NCBI GenBank assembly: GCA_017523285.1
Contig: JAFWWU010000143.1
Location: forward strand, 1 to 36,928
Length of the DNA stretch: 36,928 nucleotides
Reading direction: 5' to 3'
Origin: Ruminococcus sp.
GTDB taxonomy: Bacteria; Bacillota; Clostridia; Oscillospirales; Ruminococcaceae
The notes beneath the pieces are model-generated. The model made no database searches and was not told where the DNA came from. It saw only the letters and a program-made list of their open reading frames with translations. Position 1 is the first letter of the stretch. The number at the start of each line of letters is the position of its first letter. Position numbers and translations under genes: made by a program. Shown piece by piece: positions 23,887 through 32,348 of this stretch.

Positions 23887-24318
23887 ATGGAAGCTACATT
23901 ATGCGGTTCGTATGAACATTCAATAGATGTTAAAGGCAGAATGAGCTTTCCAACAAAGCTTCGTGATATCCTTGGTCCTGAATTTTACCTTTGTATCGGT
24001 CACGATGACAAATTTATCGCTGTCTATTCACCTGAAAAATTTGAGGAATATCAAGAAAAATTAAGTTCTATCCCCGGAAAAAAAGGTAGCGACCTCAGAA
24101 GAAAGCTTCTTTCCTGCTGCGACCGACAGATTCCGGATAAACAGGGCAGAATTCTTATTCCACCTCAGCTCCGCAAGCATGCTCTGCTTGAAAAGGATGT
24201 AGTTGTTATTGGTGCATCAAATCATGCTGAAATCTGGGATAAGAAGTTATGGGATGAATTCAACGAAAGAGTCACTGTTGACGATCTCAGTGATGCACTT
24301 GAAGATCTTGTGCTTTAA
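23887..24318 (+). CDS. mraZ: Transcriptional regulator MraZ
   Basis: This 143-residue protein starts at 23887, preceded by GGAGAGGAG; an in-frame ATG at 23815 lies at the transcription start and is not used. It has two AbrB-like SpoVT repeats: GSYEHSIDVKGRMSFPTKLRD (about 7-27) and DRQIPDKQGRILIPPQLRKHA (about 79-99), the tandem DKGR signature of MraZ. It forms oligomeric rings that bind TGG repeats and control the dcw operon. It is the first gene of the cluster; rsmH starts 9 bases downstream. Confidence 0.95.
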   Translation: MEATLCGSYEHSIDVKGRMSFPTKLRDILGPEFYLCIGHDDKFIAVYSPEKFEEYQEKLSSIPGKKGSDLRRKLLSCCDRQIPDKQGRILIPPQLRKHALLEKDVVVIGASNHAEIWDKKLWDEFNERVTVDDLSDALEDLVL

Positions 24319-24327
24319 GAGGTGGCT

Positions 24328-25254
24328 ATGGAATTTACTCATATTTCTGTTTTGCTTAATGAAAGCATTGATGGACTCAATATCAATCCCGATGGTATCT
24401 ATGTTGACGGTACTGCGGGCGGTGCGGGGCATTCCTGCAAAATTGCAAGTAATCTTAGTGAAAACGGTATGCTTATAGCTTTGGATCGTGATCCTGATGC
24501 AGTTGCTGTTGCAACGGAAAGGCTTTCGGTTTATAAGAATGCAAGAGTTATCAGAAGTAATTACTCTCAGATAAGAGAGGTGCTTGATGAACTCGGCATC
24601 GACAAGGTCGATGGTGTTCTTATGGATCTGGGAGTATCATCACACCAGCTTGATACAGGAAGCAGAGGGTTTTCATATCACGTTGACGCTCCTCTTGATA
24701 TGAGAATGAGTCAGGACGGTATTAGTGCCGCTGATATTGTCAATGGTTATTCTGAAAAAGAGCTTGCTAAAATCATTTTCGAATTCGGTGAAGAAAAATT
24801 CTCACGTCAGATTGCGGCAAACATTGTGAAGACGAGAGAAATTGCTCCGATACAGACAACTATGGAGCTTGCCGAAATTGTAAAAAACAGTGTGCCGCAA
24901 AAAGTAAGACGAGAGAAAAATCCCTGCAAAAAAACCTTTCAGGCTATAAGAATTGCCGTGAACGGTGAGCTTGAACATCTTTCAAAGGGTATTGATGAAG
25001 CTTTTTACAGTCTGAAAAGCGGAGGACGTCTTGCTGTTATTACCTTTCACTCTCTTGAAGACAGATTGGTTAAACAGCGTTTTGCAGGTTGGTGCAAGGG
25101 GTGTACCTGTCCTCCTGATTTTCCTCAGTGCGTATGCGGAAAAGAGCCTGAAGGAAAGCTTGTAAACAGAAAGCCTATTGAGGCAGAAAAAGAAGAATTG
25201 GAAAACAACAACAGAAGCAGAAGCGCAAAGCTGAGAATTATAGAAAGGAGCTAA
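24328..25254 (+). CDS. rsmH: 16S rRNA (cytosine-1402 N4)-methyltransferase RsmH
   Basis: This SAM-dependent enzyme methylates C1402 of 16S rRNA; 308 residues, starting at ATG 24328 with AGAGGTGG upstream (a GTG at 24322 lies inside that site). The opening HISVLLNES, SAM motif YVDGTAGGAGHS (25-36), MDLGVSSHQLD, RGFSY...PLDMRM, the KKTFQAIRIAVNGEL block and the C-terminal TFHSLEDRLVK are all typical. A cysteine-rich stretch GWCKGCTCPPDFPQCVCG occurs near the end, as in other clostridial forms. It is the second gene of the dcw cluster and overlaps the ribosome site of ftsL. Confidence 0.96.
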   Translation: MEFTHISVLLNESIDGLNINPDGIYVDGTAGGAGHSCKIASNLSENGMLIALDRDPDAVAVATERLSVYKNARVIRSNYSQIREVLDELGIDKVDGVLMDLGVSSHQLDTGSRGFSYHVDAPLDMRMSQDGISAADIVNGYSEKELAKIIFEFGEEKFSRQIAANIVKTREIAPIQTTMELAEIVKNSVPQKVRREKNPCKKTFQAIRIAVNGELEHLSKGIDEAFYSLKSGGRLAVITFHSLEDRLVKQRFAGWCKGCTCPPDFPQCVCGKEPEGKLVNRKPIEAEKEELENNNRSRSAKLRIIERS

Positions 25255-25261
25255 GGTTGTT

Positions 25262-25750
25262 ATGACAAACAGGGATTCGACTGCAAATAGAGTCGAACCA
25301 ATCCGTAAGCCTGATTATAACGGCGAACGTGTTAAACGCAAGTCTTATAACAGACCTGATATTGTTATGAAGCAATCGGAAATAAGAGCGGGCTCCGCTA
25401 TTTCTATATTTATCGCAGCGATTATTGCTGCTGCAATGCTCGGTTCAGTAATATATACTCTGAACAAAAGAAATGATGTCTATAATCAGATTATAGCGCA
25501 GACAAAGGTGCTGACAGAGCTTGAAGCTGAAAACGTCAGACTGCAGTCAAAGCAGGACAGTAATATGACTCTTAAAAATGTAGAGGAATATGCAGAAAAT
25601 GTCCTCGGAATGCAGAAGCTGGATAAATCGCAGATTGAATATATCTGCATACAGACAGATGACGTAGTTACAATTCCACAGGCAGAAGAAAACATATGGA
25701 TAAAAATAAAGAATGCGTTTAATAATGTCGTGGAATATTTAAGAGGATAG
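25262..25750 (+). CDS. ftsL: Cell division protein FtsL-like
   Basis: This 162-residue bitopic protein has a basic cytoplasmic N-terminus (about 1-42), one membrane segment (GSAISIFIAAIIAAAMLGSVIYTL, about 44-67) and an extracytoplasmic leucine-zipper-like coiled coil (NQIIAQTKVLTELEAENVRLQSKQ). The block VEEYAENVLGMQKLDKSQIEYI is the DivIC/FtsL signature. Together with FtsQ/DivIB and DivIC it would recruit and activate the FtsW-PBP pair at the septum. The family diverges strongly in sequence, so position between rsmH and the PBP supports the call. AAAGGAG precedes the start. Confidence 0.85.
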   Translation: MTNRDSTANRVEPIRKPDYNGERVKRKSYNRPDIVMKQSEIRAGSAISIFIAAIIAAAMLGSVIYTLNKRNDVYNQIIAQTKVLTELEAENVRLQSKQDSNMTLKNVEEYAENVLGMQKLDKSQIEYICIQTDDVVTIPQAEENIWIKIKNAFNNVVEYLRG

Positions 25751-26091
25751 TTTGTATATAAATAGAACATAGGCTATCCTGCACAAATTATGAAGCTAAC
25801 GGTCTAAAAACCGTAGTTATAGTAGAACAACAGGAGATACAGCGAGTGGTGATTATATAGGAATCAGGAGCTGCTTCAATGAGAAACGCAAAAACATTGA
25901 AGCGGTGGTTCCTTACTGTATGTTGGAGAGCATACAGTATTCCCTTGTCGTATCATCAGAAGAACATCAAAAAAATAAAGAACACGATGTTCACAAGGCG
26001 GGGTATCAATGAGGTTCCCTGCCTTATTCTGTTTTATGGTGTTTTGTTGTGCCGAATGGCACGGCAAGATTTTAGATATAAGGAGCGTTTT
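25751..26091 (+). other. Structured 341-base region between ftsL and spoVD
   Basis: At least five hairpins stand in a row: ACGGT / ACCGT (25799-25814), a long composite stem from 25860 to 25912 with a GGAG bulge, TACTGTATG / CATACAGTA (25914-25939), AAGGCGGGG / CCCTGCCTT (25995-26025, one G-U pair) and GTGCC-GAAT-GGCAC (26049-26062). A weaker GAACATC / GATGTTC (25962-25992) lies among them. None is followed by a T tract. An ATG at 25879, with AGGAG eight bases before it, opens in frame with the PBP. I do not recognise a known RNA family. The dcw genes on either side are otherwise tightly packed. Confidence 0.5.
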
Positions 26092-28422
26092 ATGAACACA
26101 CCTACAAATTCAATGAAATTCAGAGCTAAAATAACAATGACAGCGATATTTACTGTACTTTTTTCTGTTATTGTTTATCAGTTCTTCAAGATAGCTGTTC
26201 TTGATAATGCAGAATATCAGGAAAGAGCTAATGATTATCATTTCGGTCCGATTACTATTTCAGCACACAGAGGCTCGATTTATGATGCAAACGGAACACC
26301 GCTTGCAAGAAGTGCGTCGGTTTATAAGGTTTTTCTTGACCCTACTGCTTATCGTACTGATTTAAAATCGCTCCAGAAAGAAATTGATGAATATAATGCT
26401 GTAAAGAATAATCCTGATTATAAAGAAAACGAATACGATTTATCTCTTCCTGTTACTGCTGAGTCATATCGTATTGAAACGGTTGGTTTTCTTGCTGATA
26501 AGCTTGGAATAAAAATCGATACCGTTGAAAAGGCAATGGCGGCAAATAATCAGTACAGTATTCTTCAGAGTCAGGTTGAAAAGCCGATTGCCGATGAAAT
26601 CCTTGAATATTTCGGCAAGTATAATTTCAGCTCTATTCACGTTGAAGAAGACACAAAGCGTTATTATCCGCAAAATGAGGTTGCCGCTTCTGTTATCGGC
26701 TTTACCAATGCTGACGGTGATGGTGCTTATGGTCTTGAAGCTTATTATAATGATTATCTTTCGGGTGTTGACGGAAAGACAATTTCCGCAAAGGACTCAA
26801 ACGGCAAGGAAATGCCTTACCGATATGCTAAAACTTATGCTCCGAAAAACGGAAACGACCTTCATCTTACAATAAATACAAAGCTCCAGTATTATCTTGA
26901 AAAGCATCTTAACGAGATGATTACAGAGTTCAATGTTCAGAATCGTGCCTGTGCAATTCTTATGAATGCGAAAACAGGTGCAATATACGGTATGGCTTCA
27001 TGTGAGGGCTATGACCTTAATAATCCTTATGAGATTTATGATACTCAGGTTGCCGATGAAATTGCAAAGCTTACAGGTGATGAAAGTAAGGAAGCTATTT
27101 CAGTTGCAAGAGAAACCCAGTGGAAGAACAAGGCGATATCTGAAATTTACGAGCCTGGTTCAGTTTTCAAGGTTATTACAAGTGCGGCGGCAATTGAAGA
27201 AAAGCTCATAAATCTTGAAACTGGTGATAACTTTATCTGTAACGGTGCACAGGAAGTTGCGGGTGCAACACATCCTATCAAGTGCCATAAAACATCAGGA
27301 CATGGTTCACAGGATTTCTTTATAGCAATTACAAATTCCTGTAACCCTGCGTTTATACAGATTGGTCAGCGACTTGGAATAGAGAAATTCTGCTATTATT
27401 TTGAAGCATTCGGACTTACCGAAAAAACGGGAATAGACCTCCCAGGTGAAGCAAAATCATTCTATATAGACAAAGAAAAAATGACAAATGTTGACCTTGC
27501 TTCAAGTTCATTCGGTCAGGCAAATGCTATTACTCCGATAGAAATGATAACAGCCTATGCGGCAGTAATCAACGGCGGCTATCTTCTTGAGCCTTATGTT
27601 GTAAGCAAGGTTGTTGACGGAGAGAAGAATGTAATTCTCGAAAACAAGAGAACAGTTAAAAGACAGGTTATTTCAGAGGAAACATCTGCGACAATGCGTA
27701 AGGCTCTTGAAACTGTTGTAACGAAAAATCCGGGCGGAAACGTTTATCTTAAGGGTTACCGTATCGGTGGTAAATCAGGTACTTCACAGAAGCTTGGTAT
27801 GACAGGTGAAGATGAAGACGCACAGCAGTATGTTGCATCTTATGTATGCTTTGCACCTGCTGACGACCCTGAAATAATTTTACTTGTTATGGCGGATATG
27901 CCTGATAAAACAAAGGAATACTATGGAAGTAAGGTAGCTGTTCCTGCGGCTCGTGATATTATGGCTGATGTTCTTATTGAAATGGGATATTACCCTGAAT
28001 ATTCGGCAGAAGAGCTTGAACATCGTGATGTTAAGGTTCCGCTTTTACAGGGCAAGGCAGTATCAGACGCACAGGCTACAGTTCAGGGACTCGGACTTGA
28101 AGTATATACTATCGGCGAGGGCTCAACAGTTGTGGCACAGTCACCGATTACAGGTTCAAGTGTTGCAAATGACGGCTGTGTATACCTTTATACAGAAGAA
28201 AATTATGAAACCGAATATGCGGTTGTACCTGATCTGAAGGGAGTTACAGCAAGTCAGGCGAATGAATCGCTTGCATACAGAAAGCTTAATTTCCTTGCAA
28301 CAGGTTCAGCAACAAATGATTCATCGGCTACGGTAGAAAGTCAGTCAATAGCGGCAGGCTCACAGGTTCCGAAGGGAACAGTAGTAGAGCTTACGTTCAA
28401 GGCTTCAGCCGATTCAGACTAA
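26092..28422 (+). CDS. Class B penicillin-binding protein with two PASTA domains (SpoVD/FtsI type)
   Basis: This septal transpeptidase has 776 residues from the ATG at 26092, which has AAGGAG six bases upstream. It has a short cytoplasmic tail, a membrane anchor (about 13-36) and a PBP dimerisation domain opening with SAHRGSIYDANGTPLARS (57-74). The transpeptidase carries S357 in PGSVFK, S416-C-N and KSG (561-563). Two PASTA domains follow, about 648-701 and 711-770. It cross-links peptidoglycan with FtsW as glycosyltransferase partner. PASTA domains and position fit SpoVD or PBP2B, and only one such gene is present here. A frame extending upstream to 25879 would add 71 basic residues but crosses structured DNA. 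Confidence 0.92.
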   Translation: MNTPTNSMKFRAKITMTAIFTVLFSVIVYQFFKIAVLDNAEYQERANDYHFGPITISAHRGSIYDANGTPLARSASVYKVFLDPTAYRTDLKSLQKEIDEYNAVKNNPDYKENEYDLSLPVTAESYRIETVGFLADKLGIKIDTVEKAMAANNQYSILQSQVEKPIADEILEYFGKYNFSSIHVEEDTKRYYPQNEVAASVIGFTNADGDGAYGLEAYYNDYLSGVDGKTISAKDSNGKEMPYRYAKTYAPKNGNDLHLTINTKLQYYLEKHLNEMITEFNVQNRACAILMNAKTGAIYGMASCEGYDLNNPYEIYDTQVADEIAKLTGDESKEAISVARETQWKNKAISEIYEPGSVFKVITSAAAIEEKLINLETGDNFICNGAQEVAGATHPIKCHKTSGHGSQDFFIAITNSCNPAFIQIGQRLGIEKFCYYFEAFGLTEKTGIDLPGEAKSFYIDKEKMTNVDLASSSFGQANAITPIEMITAYAAVINGGYLLEPYVVSKVVDGEKNVILENKRTVKRQVISEETSATMRKALETVVTKNPGGNVYLKGYRIGGKSGTSQKLGMTGEDEDAQQYVASYVCFAPADDPEIILLVMADMPDKTKEYYGSKVAVPAARDIMADVLIEMGYYPEYSAEELEHRDVKVPLLQGKAVSDAQATVQGLGLEVYTIGEGSTVVAQSPITGSSVANDGCVYLYTEENYETEYAVVPDLKGVTASQANESLAYRKLNFLATGSATNDSSATVESQSIAAGSQVPKGTVVELTFKASADSD

Positions 28423-28458
28423 ACGTGTCAATAATCTGCTCATCAATAAGGGAGTGAA

Positions 28459-29892
28459 ATGATGAAATTATACGAATTGCTTGAAAACAATGCAGAAACA
28501 GAGCTTCAGGATATTGAAATAAGCTCTGTTACCGACAATACAAGAAAAGTACAGGAAGGAAGCCTGTTTGTCTGCGTCAAGGGCGGAAGCTTTGACGGTC
28601 ATAGTGCCGCTAAGGAAATGCTTGAAAAGGGTGCGGCGGCTGTTATTGCGGAACGTGACCTCGGACTCGGCGAAAGACAGATTATAGTTGAAAATTCAAG
28701 GGATTTTTACGGAAAGCTTTGTGCAAAGTGGTTCGATCATCCCGAAAAAAAGATGAAGCTTATCGGTGTTACGGGTACAAACGGAAAAACAACGATAACT
28801 AATATAGTAAAGCATATTCTTACAGCAAACGGACATAAAACAGGGCTTATCGGCACAATAAGAAATGAAATCGGCGATGAGGTCGTTGAAACTGCAAATA
28901 CTACTCCTATGGCTTATGAGCTTATGGAGCTGTTTGACAGAATGGTAAAGGCAGGCTGTGAATATGTCGTAATGGAGGTATCCTCATTCGGTCTTGTGCA
29001 GAAGAGAATAGGCTGCTGTCATTTTGACATTGCACTTTTTACAAATCTCACTCAGGACCATCTTGATTATCATAAGGATATGGAGGATTACTATCAGGCA
29101 AAGAAGCTGCTTTTCGGTAAATGTGATATTGCGCTATTAAATACGGATGATGCATACGGAAAGCGTCTTTATCGTGAAATAAGCTGTGATAAGTATTCAT
29201 TCGGAACAGATGCAAATGATGATTATTATTCAGGCAGGATTAAGCTTAAAGCAAGCGGTTCAAGCTTCTGGCTGTGTGCAAATGATAAATCACATCTTAT
29301 AAAAACCAAGATGCCCGGTGTGTTCAATGTTTCAAATGTTACTGCGGCAGTTGCAATTTGTCTTAATCTCGGAATTAATATCAACGATATAATAAATGCA
29401 GTTGAAAGCTGCTGCGGAGTAAGAGGCAGATGCGAGGTAATTCCTACAAACAGGGATTTCACAGTTATATGCGATTACGCTCATACTCCTGACGCTATTG
29501 AAAATGTGCTTAAAAGCGTTAAGGAATATACAGAAGGCAGACTTATATGCCTTTTCGGATGCGGCGGGAACAGAGATGCTTCAAAGCGTCCTAAAATGGC
29601 TGCTTCTGCTTCAATGTATGCAGATAAACTGATTATAACCTCAGATAATCCGAGAAACGAAAATCCCGATGATATTATAAAGGATATTCTTGCGGGAGTT
29701 GATTTAAAAACTTCCTGTGATGTTATAACAGACAGAAAGGAAGCCATTTTCTCTGCGATAAAACATGCTCAGAAGGGCGATGTTATTGTTCTTGCGGGAA
29801 AAGGTCATGAGGATTATCAGGTACTTGCCGATGATGTTCATACTCATTTTGATGAACGTGAAATTGTTGCGGAGGCATTAAAGCAAATATAA
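28459..29892 (+). CDS. murE: UDP-MurNAc-tripeptide ligase MurE, meso-DAP-specific type
   Basis: This Mur ligase adds the third amino acid of the stem peptide; 477 residues. The N-terminal substrate domain has SSVTDNTRKV, the ATP site is GVTGTNGKTT (103-112), and the lysine in AKKLLF (215/216) corresponds to the carbamylated residue. The amino-acid pocket reads DNPR (396-399), the meso-diaminopimelate signature; lysine enzymes differ there. The usual EVSSH is EVSSF here (175-178). AAGGGAG fits an ATG at 28462 slightly better than 28459; both are in frame. murF follows after 15 bases. Confidence 0.95.
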   Translation: MMKLYELLENNAETELQDIEISSVTDNTRKVQEGSLFVCVKGGSFDGHSAAKEMLEKGAAAVIAERDLGLGERQIIVENSRDFYGKLCAKWFDHPEKKMKLIGVTGTNGKTTITNIVKHILTANGHKTGLIGTIRNEIGDEVVETANTTPMAYELMELFDRMVKAGCEYVVMEVSSFGLVQKRIGCCHFDIALFTNLTQDHLDYHKDMEDYYQAKKLLFGKCDIALLNTDDAYGKRLYREISCDKYSFGTDANDDYYSGRIKLKASGSSFWLCANDKSHLIKTKMPGVFNVSNVTAAVAICLNLGININDIINAVESCCGVRGRCEVIPTNRDFTVICDYAHTPDAIENVLKSVKEYTEGRLICLFGCGGNRDASKRPKMAASASMYADKLIITSDNPRNENPDDIIKDILAGVDLKTSCDVITDRKEAIFSAIKHAQKGDVIVLAGKGHEDYQVLADDVHTHFDEREIVAEALKQI

Positions 29893-29907
29893 ATTAAGGG
29901 AGATAAT

Positions 29908-31266
29908 ATGGAAAAGCTGTTATTATCGGAAATAGCAAAGGCGATAAACTCGCAGTATCATAAAGAAGCGGAGATTACCGAAATATGTACAGATACAAGA
30001 AGTCTTACAGAGGGGTGTCTGTTTATAGCTCTTAAAGGTGAGCGCTTTGATGCACATGACTTTGTGCCAAAGGCTTTTGAGCTTGGTGCGGCGGCTTGCA
30101 TTACGGAAAAAGAGATTGAAAACTGTGAATGTATGGTTGTTGATGATTGCCACAAGGCTTTAAAGGATATTGCGCATTTATACAGAAATAAATTCACACC
30201 ATTCCTTGTGGGAGTAACGGGAAGCGTAGGCAAGACAACAACAAAGGAAATGATTTCTCTTGCACTTTCTTCAAAATATCCGACTCTTAAAACTCAGGGA
30301 AATCTTAACAATGAAATAGGACTTCCGAAAACGCTTTTCAATCTTACATCAGAGCATAAAGCGGCTGTTATTGAAATGGGAATGTCGCATTTCGGTGAAA
30401 TAAGCCGACTTGCAAAAACAGCGTCACCGCTTTCTGCGGCAGTAATAACCAATATCGGCTTTTCACATATTGAAAACCTTAAATCTCAGGAGGGAATTTT
30501 AAAGGCAAAGCTTGAAATTCTCGATGGTATCGGAGAGAATGCACCGCTTGTGCTTAACGGCGATGACGCATATCTCTGGGGTGCAAAGGATAAGCTTGAT
30601 AATAAGGTTTACACATACGCAATTGATAATAAAGATGCTGATTTCAGAGCTGAAAATATTATAGAGCATAATGGTATGACAGAGTTTACTGCTATTTATG
30701 AGGGAAAGGAATTTCCTGTATGCGTAACTGCTGTCGGCAGACATAATGTTCTCAATGTTCTTGCGGCAATATGCGTGGGCAGAATTGCGGGAATTGAGGA
30801 TGAGCTTATTATTCCTGCGTTTACGAAATATTCAGCTGACGCTTTAAGACAGAATATATCAGAGAAAAACGGACAGATTGTAATAACAGATTGTTACAAT
30901 GCAAGTCCTGATTCAATGAAGGCTTCGCTTAGTGTTCTTAACGGTATGGAATGTAAAGGGCGCAAAATTGCTGTTCTCGGTGATATGCTTGAAATGGGCG
31001 AAATGTCAGAGATGCTTCACAGAATGGTCGGAAATATGGTTTCGGCTGTTAAGCCTGATATGGTATTCTGCTACGGAAAGGACAGCGAGTACATATATAA
31101 AACCGTCAGTGAAAACGGAATTGACGGATTTTATTCATCTGATAAGAATGAGGTTGCTGACGCACTTTCACAGTATGTCAGAGAGGGCGATATTGTTCTG
31201 TTCAAAGCAAGCAGAGGAATGCGTCTTGAAGAAATAATTACAAAAGTATATGGCGAGGAGAACTGA
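29908..31266 (+). CDS. murF: UDP-MurNAc-tripeptide D-alanyl-D-alanine ligase MurF
   Basis: MurF adds D-Ala-D-Ala to complete the pentapeptide; 452 residues. ICTDTRSLTEGCLFIALKGERFDAHDFV (27-53) is the uridine-binding N-domain, GVTGSVGKTTTKEM (102-115) is the ATP site, TQGNLNNEIGLP the MurF-specific loop, and ITDCYNASPDSMKASL starts the C-domain. AAGGGAG precedes the start. It sits between murE and mraY as in many Firmicutes, with only 2 bases to mraY. Confidence 0.95.
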   Translation: MEKLLLSEIAKAINSQYHKEAEITEICTDTRSLTEGCLFIALKGERFDAHDFVPKAFELGAAACITEKEIENCECMVVDDCHKALKDIAHLYRNKFTPFLVGVTGSVGKTTTKEMISLALSSKYPTLKTQGNLNNEIGLPKTLFNLTSEHKAAVIEMGMSHFGEISRLAKTASPLSAAVITNIGFSHIENLKSQEGILKAKLEILDGIGENAPLVLNGDDAYLWGAKDKLDNKVYTYAIDNKDADFRAENIIEHNGMTEFTAIYEGKEFPVCVTAVGRHNVLNVLAAICVGRIAGIEDELIIPAFTKYSADALRQNISEKNGQIVITDCYNASPDSMKASLSVLNGMECKGRKIAVLGDMLEMGEMSEMLHRMVGNMVSAVKPDMVFCYGKDSEYIYKTVSENGIDGFYSSDKNEVADALSQYVREGDIVLFKASRGMRLEEIITKVYGEEN

Positions 31267-31268
31267 TT

Positions 31269-32315
31269 ATGCCGTTCTGGATAAATTTAACAGTATCAAT
31301 AGCTTCAATGATAATTGCAGCAGTTTCGGGTATAGGACTTGTACCTTATCTGCACAGACTTAAATTCGGTCAGCCGATAAAAACTGAGGACGGTCCGAAA
31401 TGGCATGCTAAAAAACAGGGAACTCCGACAATGGGCGGAATTATGTTTATTCTTTCGGCAACAGCGGCTACTGTTATCGGATATTGTCTTTTCAGATGGA
31501 AATGCGGAATTGACGTTACCGAACAGGCAAACAGCAGGGCAGCCCTTACAGTTTTAAGCTGTCTTGTATTTTCAATTCTTTTTGCTGTTTTAGGCTTTAT
31601 TGACGATTTTATCAAGGTTTCAAAAAAGCATAATGACGGACTTACTGCTATACAGAAAATTATTTTACAGCTTTTGTTTGCGGGAGCATTTCTCGGCTCA
31701 TTATATTTACTGGGAGATAAATCAACTGTAATTGACCTTTGGTTTGTTAAGTTTGATATCGGAATTTTCTATTATCCGCTTATGTTTGCTGTAATAGTAT
31801 ATCTTACAAATGCGGTTAACCTTACCGATGGTGTTGACGGACTCTGTGGCTCTGTAACATTTGTTGCGATGCTTGTTTTCACAATCGGATGTTCTATACT
31901 TAAATTTACAGAGCTTTCAATTTTTACAATGGCTGTTGCAGGCGGATGTCTTGGATTTCTGCTCTGGAACTTCAACCCTGCAAAATGCTTTATGGGCGAT
32001 ACAGGTTCAATGTTCCTCGGAGCTTCCGTTACAGCTGTCGGAATAGTTCTTCATAAGCACCTTTTCCTTATTCTTGTTGCGCTTGTTTATATTCTTGAAG
32101 CGCTTTCAGTTGTAATTCAGGTATCATACTTCAAATACACAGCTAAAAAGCATTTCAAGGCAACAGGTGAAAAGGGAGTGGGCAAGCGTATTTTCAAGAT
32201 GACACCTATACATCATCATTTTGAAATGAGTAATTTCAGCGAATATAAAATTGTAATAACCTTTTCTTTATTCGGTCTTATTATGGGAGTTGCAGGTATA
32301 GCAACACTATTATAA
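31269..32315 (+). CDS. mraY: Phospho-MurNAc-pentapeptide transferase MraY
   Basis: MraY makes lipid I on undecaprenyl phosphate; 348 residues with about ten membrane segments. Diagnostic cytoplasmic motifs are PKWHAKKQGTPTMGG (43-57), GFIDDFIK (109-116), NAVNLTDGVDGL (181-192), FMGDTGSMFLG, and the histidine motif PIHHHFEM near the C-terminus. All Mg-binding aspartates are present. The ribosome site GAGGAG lies in the end of murF, so the two are translationally coupled. No murD follows: ftsW starts 33 bases downstream. Confidence 0.96.
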   Translation: MPFWINLTVSIASMIIAAVSGIGLVPYLHRLKFGQPIKTEDGPKWHAKKQGTPTMGGIMFILSATAATVIGYCLFRWKCGIDVTEQANSRAALTVLSCLVFSILFAVLGFIDDFIKVSKKHNDGLTAIQKIILQLLFAGAFLGSLYLLGDKSTVIDLWFVKFDIGIFYYPLMFAVIVYLTNAVNLTDGVDGLCGSVTFVAMLVFTIGCSILKFTELSIFTMAVAGGCLGFLLWNFNPAKCFMGDTGSMFLGASVTAVGIVLHKHLFLILVALVYILEALSVVIQVSYFKYTAKKHFKATGEKGVGKRIFKMTPIHHHFEMSNFSEYKIVITFSLFGLIMGVAGIATLL

Positions 32316-32348
32316 GAGATAATTTCAATAGTTTTGTGGGAGGAATAA

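Noticed and set aside
25895..25912. GCGGTGGTTCC resembling a T-box sequence
   Set aside because: It is the 3' strand of the long stem at 25860-25912. No specifier stem or terminator is present and the downstream gene is not a T-box target.
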